Of a stretch of 8,377 nucleotides of DNA, positions 1-6,404 are shown piece by piece. The stretch comes from an uncultured Eubacterium sp. (GTDB lineage Bacteria; Bacillota; Clostridia; Peptostreptococcales; Anaerovoracaceae): contig CAMOGZ010000054.1 in assembly GCA_946614405.1 (NCBI GenBank), positions 1-8,377 of the forward strand, read 5' to 3'. The translations under genes were made by a program, and so were the position numbers. The notes beneath the pieces were generated by a model that was given only the letters and a program-made list of their open reading frames with translations, did not search any database and was not told where the DNA came from. Each line of letters starts with the position of its first letter. The stretch's first letter is position 1.

Positions 1-642
1 AAGCCGTATGACACGCCGCAGCATGGAGCTGTTATACATCAGTACCACCAGCAGGAACACGATGGCCGCCAGCAACACCTTCATGACGTTCATGATGGCG
101 TACCACTGCTTCTCCCGGTTTACGTTGATATAGACGTAGTAATTCTTCCCGTCGCCAAAGGTCACGATCTGGTTATACAGGTCTGTGGTGAACTCGGACG
201 TATCGATGCGTACATCATTCACACTGAGGTGGGCCACCGCCTCCTTGTTCGCCGCCAGGGTGGAGTTCTCGTTCTGAAGGCCTGATGTGTCATTGGTATC
301 CACCACATAGCCCGCCGAAAACAGGTCGTGCTGATTGTCGTAGATCAGAAGCTGGGTGTAGTGTTCATCGTCCACCCATTCCTTCAGAATGTCCGTGTCC
401 GTGGGGATGACCTTATTCTCCCACACGAACATCCGGAAGTCGTGGTATTTCTCATTCACGGCTTCCGTCTTGGCCTTCTCCGACAGGAACAGGACCTGGG
501 CAAAGTAAGCCTCCAGCGCCGTGGCCACAAAGTACACCCCTATGGTGATCACAGCAGCCGTGACCAGCGCCACAGTCAGTTTAAAGTTCAGAGACCAATT
601 GGGACGAACCAGTCGGTCCCGCAGTCTTCTGCCTTCAGTCAA
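1..642 (-). CDS. Sensor histidine kinase, N-terminal part (3' end beyond window)
   Basis: This is the membrane sensor of a two-component system, partner of the response regulator just upstream. Only the first 214 codons are in the window, and the frame stays open to base 1. Visible are a basic N-terminus (RRLRDRLVR), a first membrane segment at about residues 21-41, an extracytoplasmic domain of about 140 residues (42-182), and a second membrane segment at about 183-203. These are followed by basic residues (LRRVIRL) where a HAMP or linker would begin. The dimerisation, H-box and ATPase domains would lie outside, so the kinase call rests on topology and on its place directly after an OmpR-type regulator. 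The chosen start is TTG (642-640), because no in-frame ATG precedes residue 71 and that would delete the first membrane segment. An AAAGGGG ribosome site sits 7 bases upstream. The reading frame overlaps the regulator gene by 8 bases, implying translational coupling. The sensor domain resembles no family I can name. Confidence 0.82.
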   Translation of the reverse strand, partial: MTEGRRLRDRLVRPNWSLNFKLTVALVTAAVITIGVYFVATALEAYFAQVLFLSEKAKTEAVNEKYHDFRMFVWENKVIPTDTDILKEWVDDEHYTQLLIYDNQHDLFSAGYVVDTNDTSGLQNENSTLAANKEAVAHLSVNDVRIDTSEFTTDLYNQIVTFGDGKNYYVYINVNREKQWYAIMNVMKVLLAAIVFLLVVLMYNSSMLRRVIRL

Positions 643-1345
643 TTCGGTACCCCTTTCCCCAGACCGTCTTGATGATCCGCGGCTTGTTCACGTCGCTCTC
701 CAGCTTCTTACGCAGGTTCAGGATGTGGACCATGATGGTATTGCTGGCGGAGGGCAGGTAATTCTCCCCCCAGACATTCTCATAGAGATCCTTATTCTGC
801 ACCACCTCACCCCGGTGCTCGATGAAGTACCGGAGGATATCGAATTCTTTATCCGTCAGGTTGATCCTGGTGTCGTCCCGGCGCACCGAGCGCGTCCGGA
901 CGTCGATCACCACATCCTCAGACAGGACCTCCGTGTTAGGATCCTTCTGGGGCGCTCCCACCTGGTCGTAGTCGATCCTGCGGCGGATCAGCGACTTGAC
1001 CTTCATGAGGAGTTCCGTCTGGGAAAACGGCTTGACCAGGAAATCGTCTCCGCCGCTGTCGTAGGCCTCCACCATGTCCGCATCCTGGGACTTGGCCGTG
1101 AGGAACAGCACCGGCACCGATGAAACCGCCCGGAGCTGCTCGCAGACCTCCACTCCGGAGATCCCCGGCATCATAATATCCAGGATCACCAGATCCACCT
1201 CCGGGTTCTCCCGGATCTTCTCCAGCGCCACAGAGCCATTCTCCGCCTCCATGGTGAGATATCCCTCACTTCGCAGGAGGACGCCCAGGACCTCCCGGAT
1301 ATTGGGATCATCATCTACAATGAGAATATGGTTATGTGTTGTCAT
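635..1345 (-). CDS. OmpR/PhoB-family response regulator
   Basis: This DNA-binding response regulator of 236 residues is full length for the OmpR/PhoB class and is close in style to VanR-like regulators of Firmicutes. The receiver domain spans about residues 5-118. The acidic pocket is D11-D13, the predicted phosphoacceptor is D56 (in LVILDIMMPG), the conserved Thr is T83 (LFLTAK), and the conserved Lys is K105 (LVKPF). The C-terminal winged-helix domain (about 138-236) shows the usual LTDKEFDILRYF and VWGKGYRID elements. The ATG start follows an AAAGGAAGAG ribosome site. The gene begins 12 bases after the HAD phosphatase stop and overlaps the sensor kinase start, so it sits in the middle of a four-gene operon. 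It presumably responds to the kinase downstream; its target promoters are unknown. The operon promoter near 2556-2584 is a natural candidate for autoregulation, but I see no clear operator. Confidence 0.96.
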   Translation of the reverse strand: MTTHNHILIVDDDPNIREVLGVLLRSEGYLTMEAENGSVALEKIRENPEVDLVILDIMMPGISGVEVCEQLRAVSSVPVLFLTAKSQDADMVEAYDSGGDDFLVKPFSQTELLMKVKSLIRRRIDYDQVGAPQKDPNTEVLSEDVVIDVRTRSVRRDDTRINLTDKEFDILRYFIEHRGEVVQNKDLYENVWGENYLPSASNTIMVHILNLRKKLESDVNKPRIIKTVWGKGYRID

Positions 1346-1357
1346 GATTCTCTTCCT

Positions 1358-1996
1358 TTACAAAATATCAAAATCCGCCAGACTCCGGTAATAGAAGTCC
1401 GCGCTGATCTTGATCTGTTCCTGGTCCGCTTCGCTGGTGGGATCATACACGCCCACGGTGCGGAACCCTTCCTTCCCTGCGGTACGGATGGCGTACAGCC
1501 CGTCCTCGAACACCCAGGTCTCCGGTATGTCGGTCTTCATCCGGTGGACCGCCTCATAGAAGATGGCCGGGTTATGCTTGGTGGCTCCCACCTCCAGGCA
1601 GGTGAGGATGGCCTGGAAATAGTCCCGGATCCCCAGCCGGTCGAAGGCGATCTCCAGGAACGGCCGGTCCGTGGAGGATGCCACCACCATGGGGATCTCC
1701 AGTTCCCGGACCCGGTTCAAAAGCTCCAGCGCCCCTTCCTTGAAGTCTGCTTCCTCACGGTAGCACTTCTCCATCTGGTCGTTGATCCCCTGTGCGATCT
1801 CCGGAATACTCATGTCCAGACCGTAATGATCGATCAGATACTGGGCTCCGGATTCCACCGTCTCCGTGAATAAAATATCTCCCAGGCCTTCTTCCGCCTG
1901 GATGCCAAGTGTACCAAGAAAACGCGCTCCTGCATCATGCCAGACCGGCATGGTGTCCAGGAGCGTCCCGTCAACGTCAAATATTACACCGGCCAT
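1358..1996 (-). CDS. HAD-family hydrolase, phosphoglucomutase/phosphatase-like
   Basis: This is a cytoplasmic haloacid-dehalogenase superfamily enzyme of 212 residues, likely a phosphatase or phosphomutase acting on a small phosphorylated metabolite. Motif I is FDVDGTLLD at residues 6-14, with nucleophile D7 and acid/base D9. A helical C1 cap follows. Motif II is the SST of VVASSTDRP, motif III is the Lys in GATKHNP, and motif IV is the acidic pair in WVFEDG. This arrangement fits the beta-phosphoglucomutase-like group, but the sequence does not fix the substrate. I prefer the ATG at 1996 because motif I then starts at the usual position and the codon lies 4 bases after the lipoprotein stop, suggesting coupled translation. 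An in-frame ATG at 2023 would add nine residues (MHIARSTKL) and overlap the lipoprotein gene by 23 bases. Its AAAGGA element is 13 bases away, so neither start has an ideal ribosome site. The response regulator follows after 12 bases. Confidence 0.9.
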   Translation of the reverse strand: MAGVIFDVDGTLLDTMPVWHDAGARFLGTLGIQAEEGLGDILFTETVESGAQYLIDHYGLDMSIPEIAQGINDQMEKCYREEADFKEGALELLNRVRELEIPMVVASSTDRPFLEIAFDRLGIRDYFQAILTCLEVGATKHNPAIFYEAVHRMKTDIPETWVFEDGLYAIRTAGKEGFRTVGVYDPTSEADQEQIKISADFYYRSLADFDIL

Positions 1997-2000
1997 TAAT

Positions 2001-2531
2001 TTAGTCGATCTTGCTATATGCATAGTGTAATTTAAATCCTTTCCCGTCTCGCTCGCCGGAGTCCTTCAGGAGATAGCCGTCCTCGTTGAAACCCATCACC
2101 ACGTTCCCCATAACGATATGATTGGTCTCATCCAGACTCCATGTGCCGGCCTCTTCGATCTCGTCACCCTCCGGACTGGTCCCCTCCAGTGTGTAATTGC
2201 CGTCTCCGTCGATGCGATAGACTTCCTCGCCGCATCCGGTCATATCCAGGCTTCCGTCACTCATGAGAAATCCGGAGAGCTTCCACATGCCGATGTATCT
2301 GGCCTGGGCCTCCTCCTTCTCCATGTCCGCGGTGGATGCCGTGGGGTCTGTGTTGCCCGGGTCCTCCGGATCAGTCTCAGGCGCCTCTTCTGCCGGCTCT
2401 TCCTCCTGGGGCTGCTCCGTCTGCGCCGTCTGCTGCGGCTCTTCCTGAGTCTGCTCCTGCCCGCCTCCGCAGGCACAAAGGCAAACGGTCAGGGCTCCCG
2501 CAAGCAGTAATGTAAACAATTTCTTCTTCAT
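2001..2531 (-). CDS. Secreted lipoprotein with acidic linker and C-terminal beta-rich domain
   Basis: The predicted product is a membrane-anchored surface lipoprotein of 176 residues. It starts with a classic lipoprotein signal peptide: MKKK, a hydrophobic core, then a lipobox ending LCAC with the lipidated Cys followed by GGG. Next comes a low-complexity linker of about 45 residues rich in Glu, Gln, Pro and Thr, typical of a spacer that lifts a domain off the membrane. The C-terminal domain of about 95 residues runs from YIGMWKLSG to the end. It alternates short strands and Gly/Asp turns (YRIDGDGNYTL, GTWSLDE, FNEDGYLL), like the small lipocalin-like or beta-barrel domains of clostridial lipoproteins. 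I cannot name a family. An upstream ATG at 2618 keeps the frame open, but it would read through the promoter and destroy the signal peptide. The chosen ATG has a strong AAGGGGG ribosome site 7 bases away. This is the first gene of the lipoprotein-HAD-regulator-kinase operon, so it may take part in signal sensing. Confidence 0.9.
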   Translation of the reverse strand: MKKKLFTLLLAGALTVCLCACGGGQEQTQEEPQQTAQTEQPQEEEPAEEAPETDPEDPGNTDPTASTADMEKEEAQARYIGMWKLSGFLMSDGSLDMTGCGEEVYRIDGDGNYTLEGTSPEGDEIEEAGTWSLDETNHIVMGNVVMGFNEDGYLLKDSGERDGKGFKLHYAYSKID

Positions 2532-2555
2532 CTCAGTTCCCCCTTTATACTGAGA

Positions 2556-2584
2556 ATTATACCATATAGTACCATTCTGTTCAA
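2556..2584 (-). promoter_or_regulatory. Sigma-70-type promoter of the lipoprotein-HAD-two-component operon
   Basis: On the minus strand, TTGAAC (2584-2579) and a perfect TATAAT (2561-2556) are separated by exactly 17 bases. TG precedes the -10 hexamer in the extended position (TGGTATAAT). The predicted transcription start is near 2549, giving a leader of only about 18 bases before the lipoprotein ATG. The promoter begins about 15 bases beyond the terminator hairpin of the upstream unit, so it starts a new transcript. This is one of the two best promoters in the window. Confidence 0.85.
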
Positions 2585-2590
2585 TTCTTT

Positions 2591-2633
2591 TGAATGGAAA
2601 GACCCGGGAGTTGGTCAATCCGCCCCCGGGTCT
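2591..2633 (-). terminator. Probable Rho-independent terminator after the NhaC-family gene
   Basis: A perfect 9-bp inverted repeat (AGACCCGGG at 2633-2625 pairing with CCCGGGTCT at 2608-2600) encloses a 16-base loop. It lies 47 bases downstream of the antiporter stop codon. In the minus direction the stem runs into a modest T-rich tail (TCTTTCCATTC). In the plus direction no T-rich tail follows, so it acts for the minus strand. The weak tail makes termination probably incomplete. Confidence 0.68.
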
Positions 2634-2680
2634 AACGTGTAATGCTATACTTGATGATAAATAGGTATTATTCGAAGATT

Positions 2681-4144
2681 TTACTCCTCGATGTCTCTTC
2701 TCATTGCTTCTTCTTCAGCCTTTCTGGCGGCCATCATCTTATCGAATTCCTCATCCGACATCATCTCCATGGTGAATCCGGTGAATCCATAGATGATCGA
2801 AACGATCGGATTGATGTAATTCAGTACTGCATATGGAGCATACTGTGTTGTCGGAACACCAAGGAAACCAGTCATGGTCGCTCCGCAGACATTCCATGGA
2901 ATCAGCGGGGAGGTCAGTGTTGCGGAGTCCTCCAGACATCTGGACAGGTTCTTGTTCTTGAGTTTTCTGTCCTCGAATGCCTGTCTGTACATTCTGCCCG
3001 GCAGAATGATAGCCAGATACTGGTCTGCTGTCAGCAGGTTGACAAAGATGCAGGTGCAGATCGTCGCTGTAACCAGAAGTCCGGTGTTCTTTGCCACCTT
3101 CAGGATCGCTTCTACCAGCTGACCCAGCATTCCTGTAACTTCCAGAACGCCCGCGAAGGACATGGAGCACATTACGATGGATACGGTCCACAGCATGCTG
3201 TCGAACCCGCCTCCACCGACAACGTCTGCAACAGTATAGTCGTCTGACAGAACAATGTCTGCACTGGAGGATTCATATCCATAGTGCATGATGCTGAACC
3301 AGTCAACGACCTTGACACCCTGTGCAACGGCCATGACAAATACGCCCATAAGTACGCTGAAGAACAGAGCCGGCAGTGCCGGAACTTTCAGAATAACCAT
3401 GATCAGCAGGATCAGGACCGGCAGCATCAGTGCCGGGCTCATGTTGAACTCTGCAGAAATTGCATTCTGAAGGATATCCTTCAGTTCCATGGTAACATTT
3501 CCGTCACTGTGGGCACTTCTTCCAAGGATGAAGAAGACCACCAGCGCGATCAGATAGGACGGCGTAACGGTGTAAACCATGTGCCGGATGTGCTCGAATA
3601 CGTTACTTCCGGCAACACCAGGCGCCAGGTTGGTGGTATCAGACATCGGTGACATCTTATCTCCGAAGTAGGATCCGGATACGACGGCACCTGCTGTCAT
3701 GACAGGGTTGACACCCAGACCGATGGAAATACCGATCAGGGCAACACCAATGGTTCCTGCTGTTGTGTAGGAGGAACCGATCACAAGGGATACGATAGAA
3801 CACAGCAGACATGCGGTGACCAGGAAAATGGACGGATTCAGAATATCCAGTCCATAGTAAATCATTGCAGGAATAATGCCGGCGCATTTCCAGGTACCGA
3901 TCAGCATACCTACTGTCAACAGGATCAGATTTGCCTGCATGGAACGGTTGATTCCGGCAAGCATGCCCTTCTCCATGACACTCCATTTCCATCCGTTCAA
4001 GGCTCCCACAACTGCTACGAATGCAGCAGACAGGGCCAGAGGCATATGAGCTTCACCATAGGACTTGAAGATGGAGTACATGATAACGGCCAGTGTGAAT
4101 ACGACGCAGATCAAAACCTGCCACATTGGAACTCTTCTACCCAT
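2681..4144 (-). CDS. nhaC: NhaC-family Na+/H+ antiporter or related exchanger
   Basis: This integral membrane transporter has 487 residues, the normal size for the NhaC family. That family covers Na+/H+ antiporters and related exchangers such as malate/lactate MleN. About eleven or twelve hydrophobic segments are visible, for example near residues 8-26, 34-50, 72-90, 104-123, 128-145, 191-208, 238-252, 258-276, 317-335 and 355-372. Family hallmarks are SGSYFGDKMSPMSDT (156-170), NLLTADQYLAIILPGR (369-384) and the EDSATLTSPLIPWN stretch (405-418). The charged C-terminus (about 463-487) is cytoplasmic in style. The ATG start has only a weak GAGAG ribosome-site element; another ATG lies at codon 7. 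The gene follows the MttB-family gene by 132 bases that include a hairpin, so the two may be partly co-transcribed. Arginine is coded almost wholly by AGA, as in the rpsI gene here, suggesting strong expression. The transported ion or solute cannot be read from the sequence, so the symbol marks the family only. Confidence 0.87.
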   Translation of the reverse strand: MGRRVPMWQVLICVVFTLAVIMYSIFKSYGEAHMPLALSAAFVAVVGALNGWKWSVMEKGMLAGINRSMQANLILLTVGMLIGTWKCAGIIPAMIYYGLDILNPSIFLVTACLLCSIVSLVIGSSYTTAGTIGVALIGISIGLGVNPVMTAGAVVSGSYFGDKMSPMSDTTNLAPGVAGSNVFEHIRHMVYTVTPSYLIALVVFFILGRSAHSDGNVTMELKDILQNAISAEFNMSPALMLPVLILLIMVILKVPALPALFFSVLMGVFVMAVAQGVKVVDWFSIMHYGYESSSADIVLSDDYTVADVVGGGGFDSMLWTVSIVMCSMSFAGVLEVTGMLGQLVEAILKVAKNTGLLVTATICTCIFVNLLTADQYLAIILPGRMYRQAFEDRKLKNKNLSRCLEDSATLTSPLIPWNVCGATMTGFLGVPTTQYAPYAVLNYINPIVSIIYGFTGFTMEMMSDEEFDKMMAARKAEEEAMRRDIEE

Positions 4145-4179
4145 AACTCTCTTCGTACAGGATAATTCCGGTACTTTCT

Positions 4180-4214
4180 CCTTTCCATAACAACTAGAAT
4201 AATAACGGTCAATA
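4180..4214 (-). promoter_or_regulatory. Weak candidate promoter for the NhaC-family gene
   Basis: On the minus strand TTGACC (about 4213-4208) is followed after 17 bases by TATGGA (about 4190-4185), with TG in the extended -10 position. The -35 is good but the -10 matches consensus at only three of six positions. A strong-looking AAAGGAG follows it but has no start codon at a proper distance. The gene may instead depend on read-through from the methyltransferase gene. Confidence 0.35.
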
Positions 4215-4220
4215 AATATA

Positions 4221-4265
4221 TAACGGGAAGCTGTCCGTTGCCCTACTCCGGACAGCTCCGGTTAT
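4221..4265 (-). terminator. Intercistronic hairpin between the MttB-family and NhaC-family genes
   Basis: The arms AGCTGTCCG (4257-4249) and CGGACAGCT (4237-4229) pair perfectly over 9 bp around an 11-base loop. The stem can continue past a small bulge through GG/CC to ATAAC/GTTAT. It begins 12 bases after the methyltransferase stop. The downstream flank on the minus strand is AT-rich (TTATATATTTATT) without a clean T run. It may be a leaky terminator that lowers antiporter expression, or an RNA-stabilising 3' hairpin. Confidence 0.55.
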
Positions 4266-4276
4266 ACGTTATCAGA

Positions 4277-5776
4277 TCAGGCCTCATCATACTTGCGGAT
4301 CAGATCCTCCGTCACCTCAGGAGTCAGTCCCGCATCGGCGCAGACTCTGCGGAAGGCCTCATCCAGCGCCGCACGTCTCTCATCAGACAGCGGGCAGGCG
4401 TTTACCTTCACGATATCTTCCACGTAATTGATGGCCTTATCCATCATGGAGTGACCGCCTTCCTTCATCCAGGCAGCGCGCTCCTGATAGTTCATGGTGA
4501 TGTTACTGTAGTTCTGTTCCTTCTTATAGTTCTTCAGAGTGTGTTTCTGATTCATGAAGTTTCCGCCGGAGCCGACTTCGATGAGAAGATCTGCCGCCAG
4601 GGCTTTGTCGTCGAAGCGGATGCCCTTCTCCAGGTGCTTCAGCGTGCCGATGAAGTCATTGTCCATGACCATCTTCTCGATGCTCATCTCCGCGATGACG
4701 TTCAGTCCGCCTCCGCCGGAGACGTTGTCCACGCCGGCCATCATGGCCATGAGCCCGGACCGTGCGGTCTCGGAGCCTGCCTGGTAGTCGATGATCTTGG
4801 AATCGGACATGGCTGCATAGGTGTGCACCGGCAGACCGTAGAATTTACCCATCTGGGCGTAGGCTGCGGTGATCATGCTGCACTCCATGGCCTCCATGGG
4901 GGTGTACATGGTATGCATGTTAAAGATACAGGGTGCGCCGCCGTAGACCACCGGATGTCCCGGTTTGATACACTGAGCCAGGACCACACCGGAAACCATT
5001 TCCACGGTATGCTCCAGGACGCATCCTGCCAGAGTCACAGGGCCGGTGGCGCCGGCGATCTGTGCAGAAATGAATTCGATTGGAATGTCCATGTTGACGC
5101 AGTCCACGGTGTTTCTGGCACCGATGGTGGACCACTTCATGGGGGATGTGTCGCAGATATCGAAGATTGTGTACGGCTTGGTCCGTACTGCCTCCTCGCT
5201 TCCCAGGACCGCCTTCAGAAGTTCGAAGGTCCGGGGCACGCCCTCTTCATCGGTGGATCCGCCGATGATGGGCTTGGTGGAATTCTGCATCTCCGTGTAG
5301 TAGAGATACTGGGATCCCAGCTCGCCCGGGGCTTCCTCGCAGACGATGGAGGATGAAACAAAGTCAAAATGAGGCAGTGCCTGGGATACCCGGGTCAGCC
5401 TCTTCAGATCTCTTACATTGGACAGCCGGGAGGTGATCCCGTCCTGATCCAGCACATTGCTGGCGCTGCTGCCCGGGTTGAACCGGGTCTTGCCGTCGCC
5501 GAATGTGCAATAATAGTTGCCTTCTCTATCGTACAGGTCGAATGTGGCCGGGGCGCTCTCGATGCAGCGCTCCACCAGTTCCCTGGGGAACCAGACCTTC
5601 TGGGACTCGTAGTCCACCCTACAGCCGGCATCCTCCAGATATTTCAGTGCCGGTTCGTACGCAAAGACCATGCCCATGTTTTCAAGGACATACATTGCCT
5701 GTTCATGCACCTTCTGAACCTGCTCTTCTGTCAGGATCTTGAACTGCATGCTCTCGTCATATTTAAATTTTCCCAT
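4277..5776 (-). CDS. MttB-family corrinoid-dependent methyltransferase (non-pyrrolysine)
   Basis: This cytoplasmic enzyme belongs to the trimethylamine methyltransferase (MttB/COG5598) superfamily. Members move a methyl group from a quaternary or tertiary amine to the Co(I) form of a corrinoid protein. At 499 residues it is full length and has no in-frame stop, so it lacks the amber-coded pyrrolysine of archaeal MttB. It belongs with the bacterial non-pyrrolysine members that act on glycine betaine, carnitine, proline betaine or gamma-butyrobetaine. Family-like segments are NPGSSASNV (100-108), GPVTLAG (245-251), SDSKIIDYQAGSE (324-336) and VGSGGNFMNQKHTL (401-414). No signal peptide or membrane segment is present. 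The ATG follows a TAGGAGAG ribosome site. No corrinoid protein, reductive activator or second methyltransferase lies within the window, so the gene is isolated from its expected partners. The nearest possible partner is the NhaC-family transporter downstream. The substrate cannot be assigned from sequence alone. Confidence 0.93.
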   Translation of the reverse strand: MGKFKYDESMQFKILTEEQVQKVHEQAMYVLENMGMVFAYEPALKYLEDAGCRVDYESQKVWFPRELVERCIESAPATFDLYDREGNYYCTFGDGKTRFNPGSSASNVLDQDGITSRLSNVRDLKRLTRVSQALPHFDFVSSSIVCEEAPGELGSQYLYYTEMQNSTKPIIGGSTDEEGVPRTFELLKAVLGSEEAVRTKPYTIFDICDTSPMKWSTIGARNTVDCVNMDIPIEFISAQIAGATGPVTLAGCVLEHTVEMVSGVVLAQCIKPGHPVVYGGAPCIFNMHTMYTPMEAMECSMITAAYAQMGKFYGLPVHTYAAMSDSKIIDYQAGSETARSGLMAMMAGVDNVSGGGGLNVIAEMSIEKMVMDNDFIGTLKHLEKGIRFDDKALAADLLIEVGSGGNFMNQKHTLKNYKKEQNYSNITMNYQERAAWMKEGGHSMMDKAINYVEDIVKVNACPLSDERRAALDEAFRRVCADAGLTPEVTEDLIRKYDEA

Positions 5777-5931
5777 AACTCTCCTAGCCCTCTCTGTAAG
5801 CTTTTTATCCTTATATATATAATACCATGGAAGATTCAGACGATTTCGACTAATATTCAGTTACTTTTGGAAAATATTTGTATTTTATAAGATAAATTAA
5901 TGTGTAATATAAGTCAGGCTTAATCAAACAT
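5777..5931 (-). promoter_or_regulatory. AT-rich upstream region of the MttB-family gene with candidate promoter
   Basis: This 155-base region is far richer in A and T than its neighbours and holds no gene. An extended -10, TGGTATTAT (minus strand, 5827-5819), lies about 45 bases before the ATG. Only a poor -35 (TCGAAA, 19-base spacing) sits upstream of it. A second weak pair, CTGACT and TATCTT with 17-base spacing, lies further upstream. The region follows the rpsI terminator, so the methyltransferase gene must be driven from here. No repeat strong enough to call an operator was seen. Confidence 0.45.
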
Positions 5932-5967
5932 AAAAAAAACAAACGACTCGCTATGGAGTCGTTTGTT
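5932..5967 (-). terminator. Rho-independent terminator of the rplM-rpsI operon
   Basis: On the minus strand a perfect 12-bp stem (AACAAACGACTC pairing with GAGTCGTTTGTT) closes a six-base loop, CATAGC. It runs straight into a T tract of eight (5939-5932). It starts 21 bases after the rpsI stop codon. This is a textbook intrinsic terminator and cleanly separates the ribosomal unit from the methyltransferase gene. On the plus strand the arm is not followed by a T tract, so it works in one direction. Confidence 0.95.
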
Positions 5968-5988
5968 AAGATCAGACGTAATCTTCGA

Positions 5989-6384
5989 TTAACGCTTGGA
6001 GAACTGGGAAGCCTTACGGGCTTTCTTGAGTCCGTATTTCTTTCTTTCCTTCATTCTCGGGTCTCTTGTCAGGAATCCGGCTGCCTTCAGCGGAGCTCTG
6101 TAAGCATCGCTGTCTGCCTCGCACAGAGCTCTGGAGATACCATGTCTCAGAGCGCCTGCCTGTCCGGTGAGTCCGCCGCCGTTAACCAGTGCGATGACAT
6201 CAAACTTGCCCTCTGCGCCAGCGATTCCGAACGGTCTCATAACTTCCTGTCTCAGCAGTTCTGCTGGGAAGTAATCATTCAGGTCCTTCTTGTTGATGAT
6301 TACTTTTCCGGTACCAGGGAGAAGTCTTACTCTGGCAACGGAAGATTTTCTTCTGCCGGTTCCACGATACTGTGTCTTAGCCAT
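5989..6384 (-). CDS. rpsI: 30S ribosomal protein S9
   Basis: This is ribosomal protein S9 (uS9) of the small subunit. In the known ribosome structure its long C-terminal tail reaches the P-site tRNA. The 131-residue length is normal for bacteria. Recognisable parts are the N-terminal [16 protein letters not shown], the central [21 protein letters not shown], and the basic tail [18 protein letters not shown] ending in the universal SKR. The ATG follows a GGGAGGAAAT ribosome site. The gene starts 20 bases after the rplM stop, giving the conserved rplM-rpsI order, and a strong intrinsic terminator follows. Arginine is mostly AGA, the pattern expected for a highly expressed gene in this genome. 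Confidence 0.99.
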   Translation of the reverse strand: MAKTQYRGTGRRKSSVARVRLLPGTGKVIINKKDLNDYFPAELLRQEVMRPFGIAGAEGKFDVIALVNGGGLTGQAGALRHGISRALCEADSDAYRAPLKAAGFLTRDPRMKERKKYGLKKARKASQFSKR

Positions 6385-6404
6385 GTTCTATTTCCTCCCT
6401 TTCC

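Noticed and set aside
2532..2618. Upstream extension of the lipoprotein gene to an ATG at 2618
   Set aside because: It would cross the promoter and part of the previous terminator and would bury the signal peptide and lipobox.
4238..5356. Long plus-strand reading frame of 372 codons opposite the methyltransferase gene
   Set aside because: It is the antisense shadow of a confidently identified gene, has no ribosome site, and its product is rich in His and Gly without any recognisable domain.
4277..5776. Possible pyrrolysine-containing MttB
   Set aside because: The frame has no internal amber codon and is already full length, ending in TGA.
5777..5931. Short repeats and palindromes in the AT-rich spacer as an operator or small RNA
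   Set aside because: The matches (such as CTGAAT twice and AAATATTT) are short and expected by chance in AT-rich DNA.
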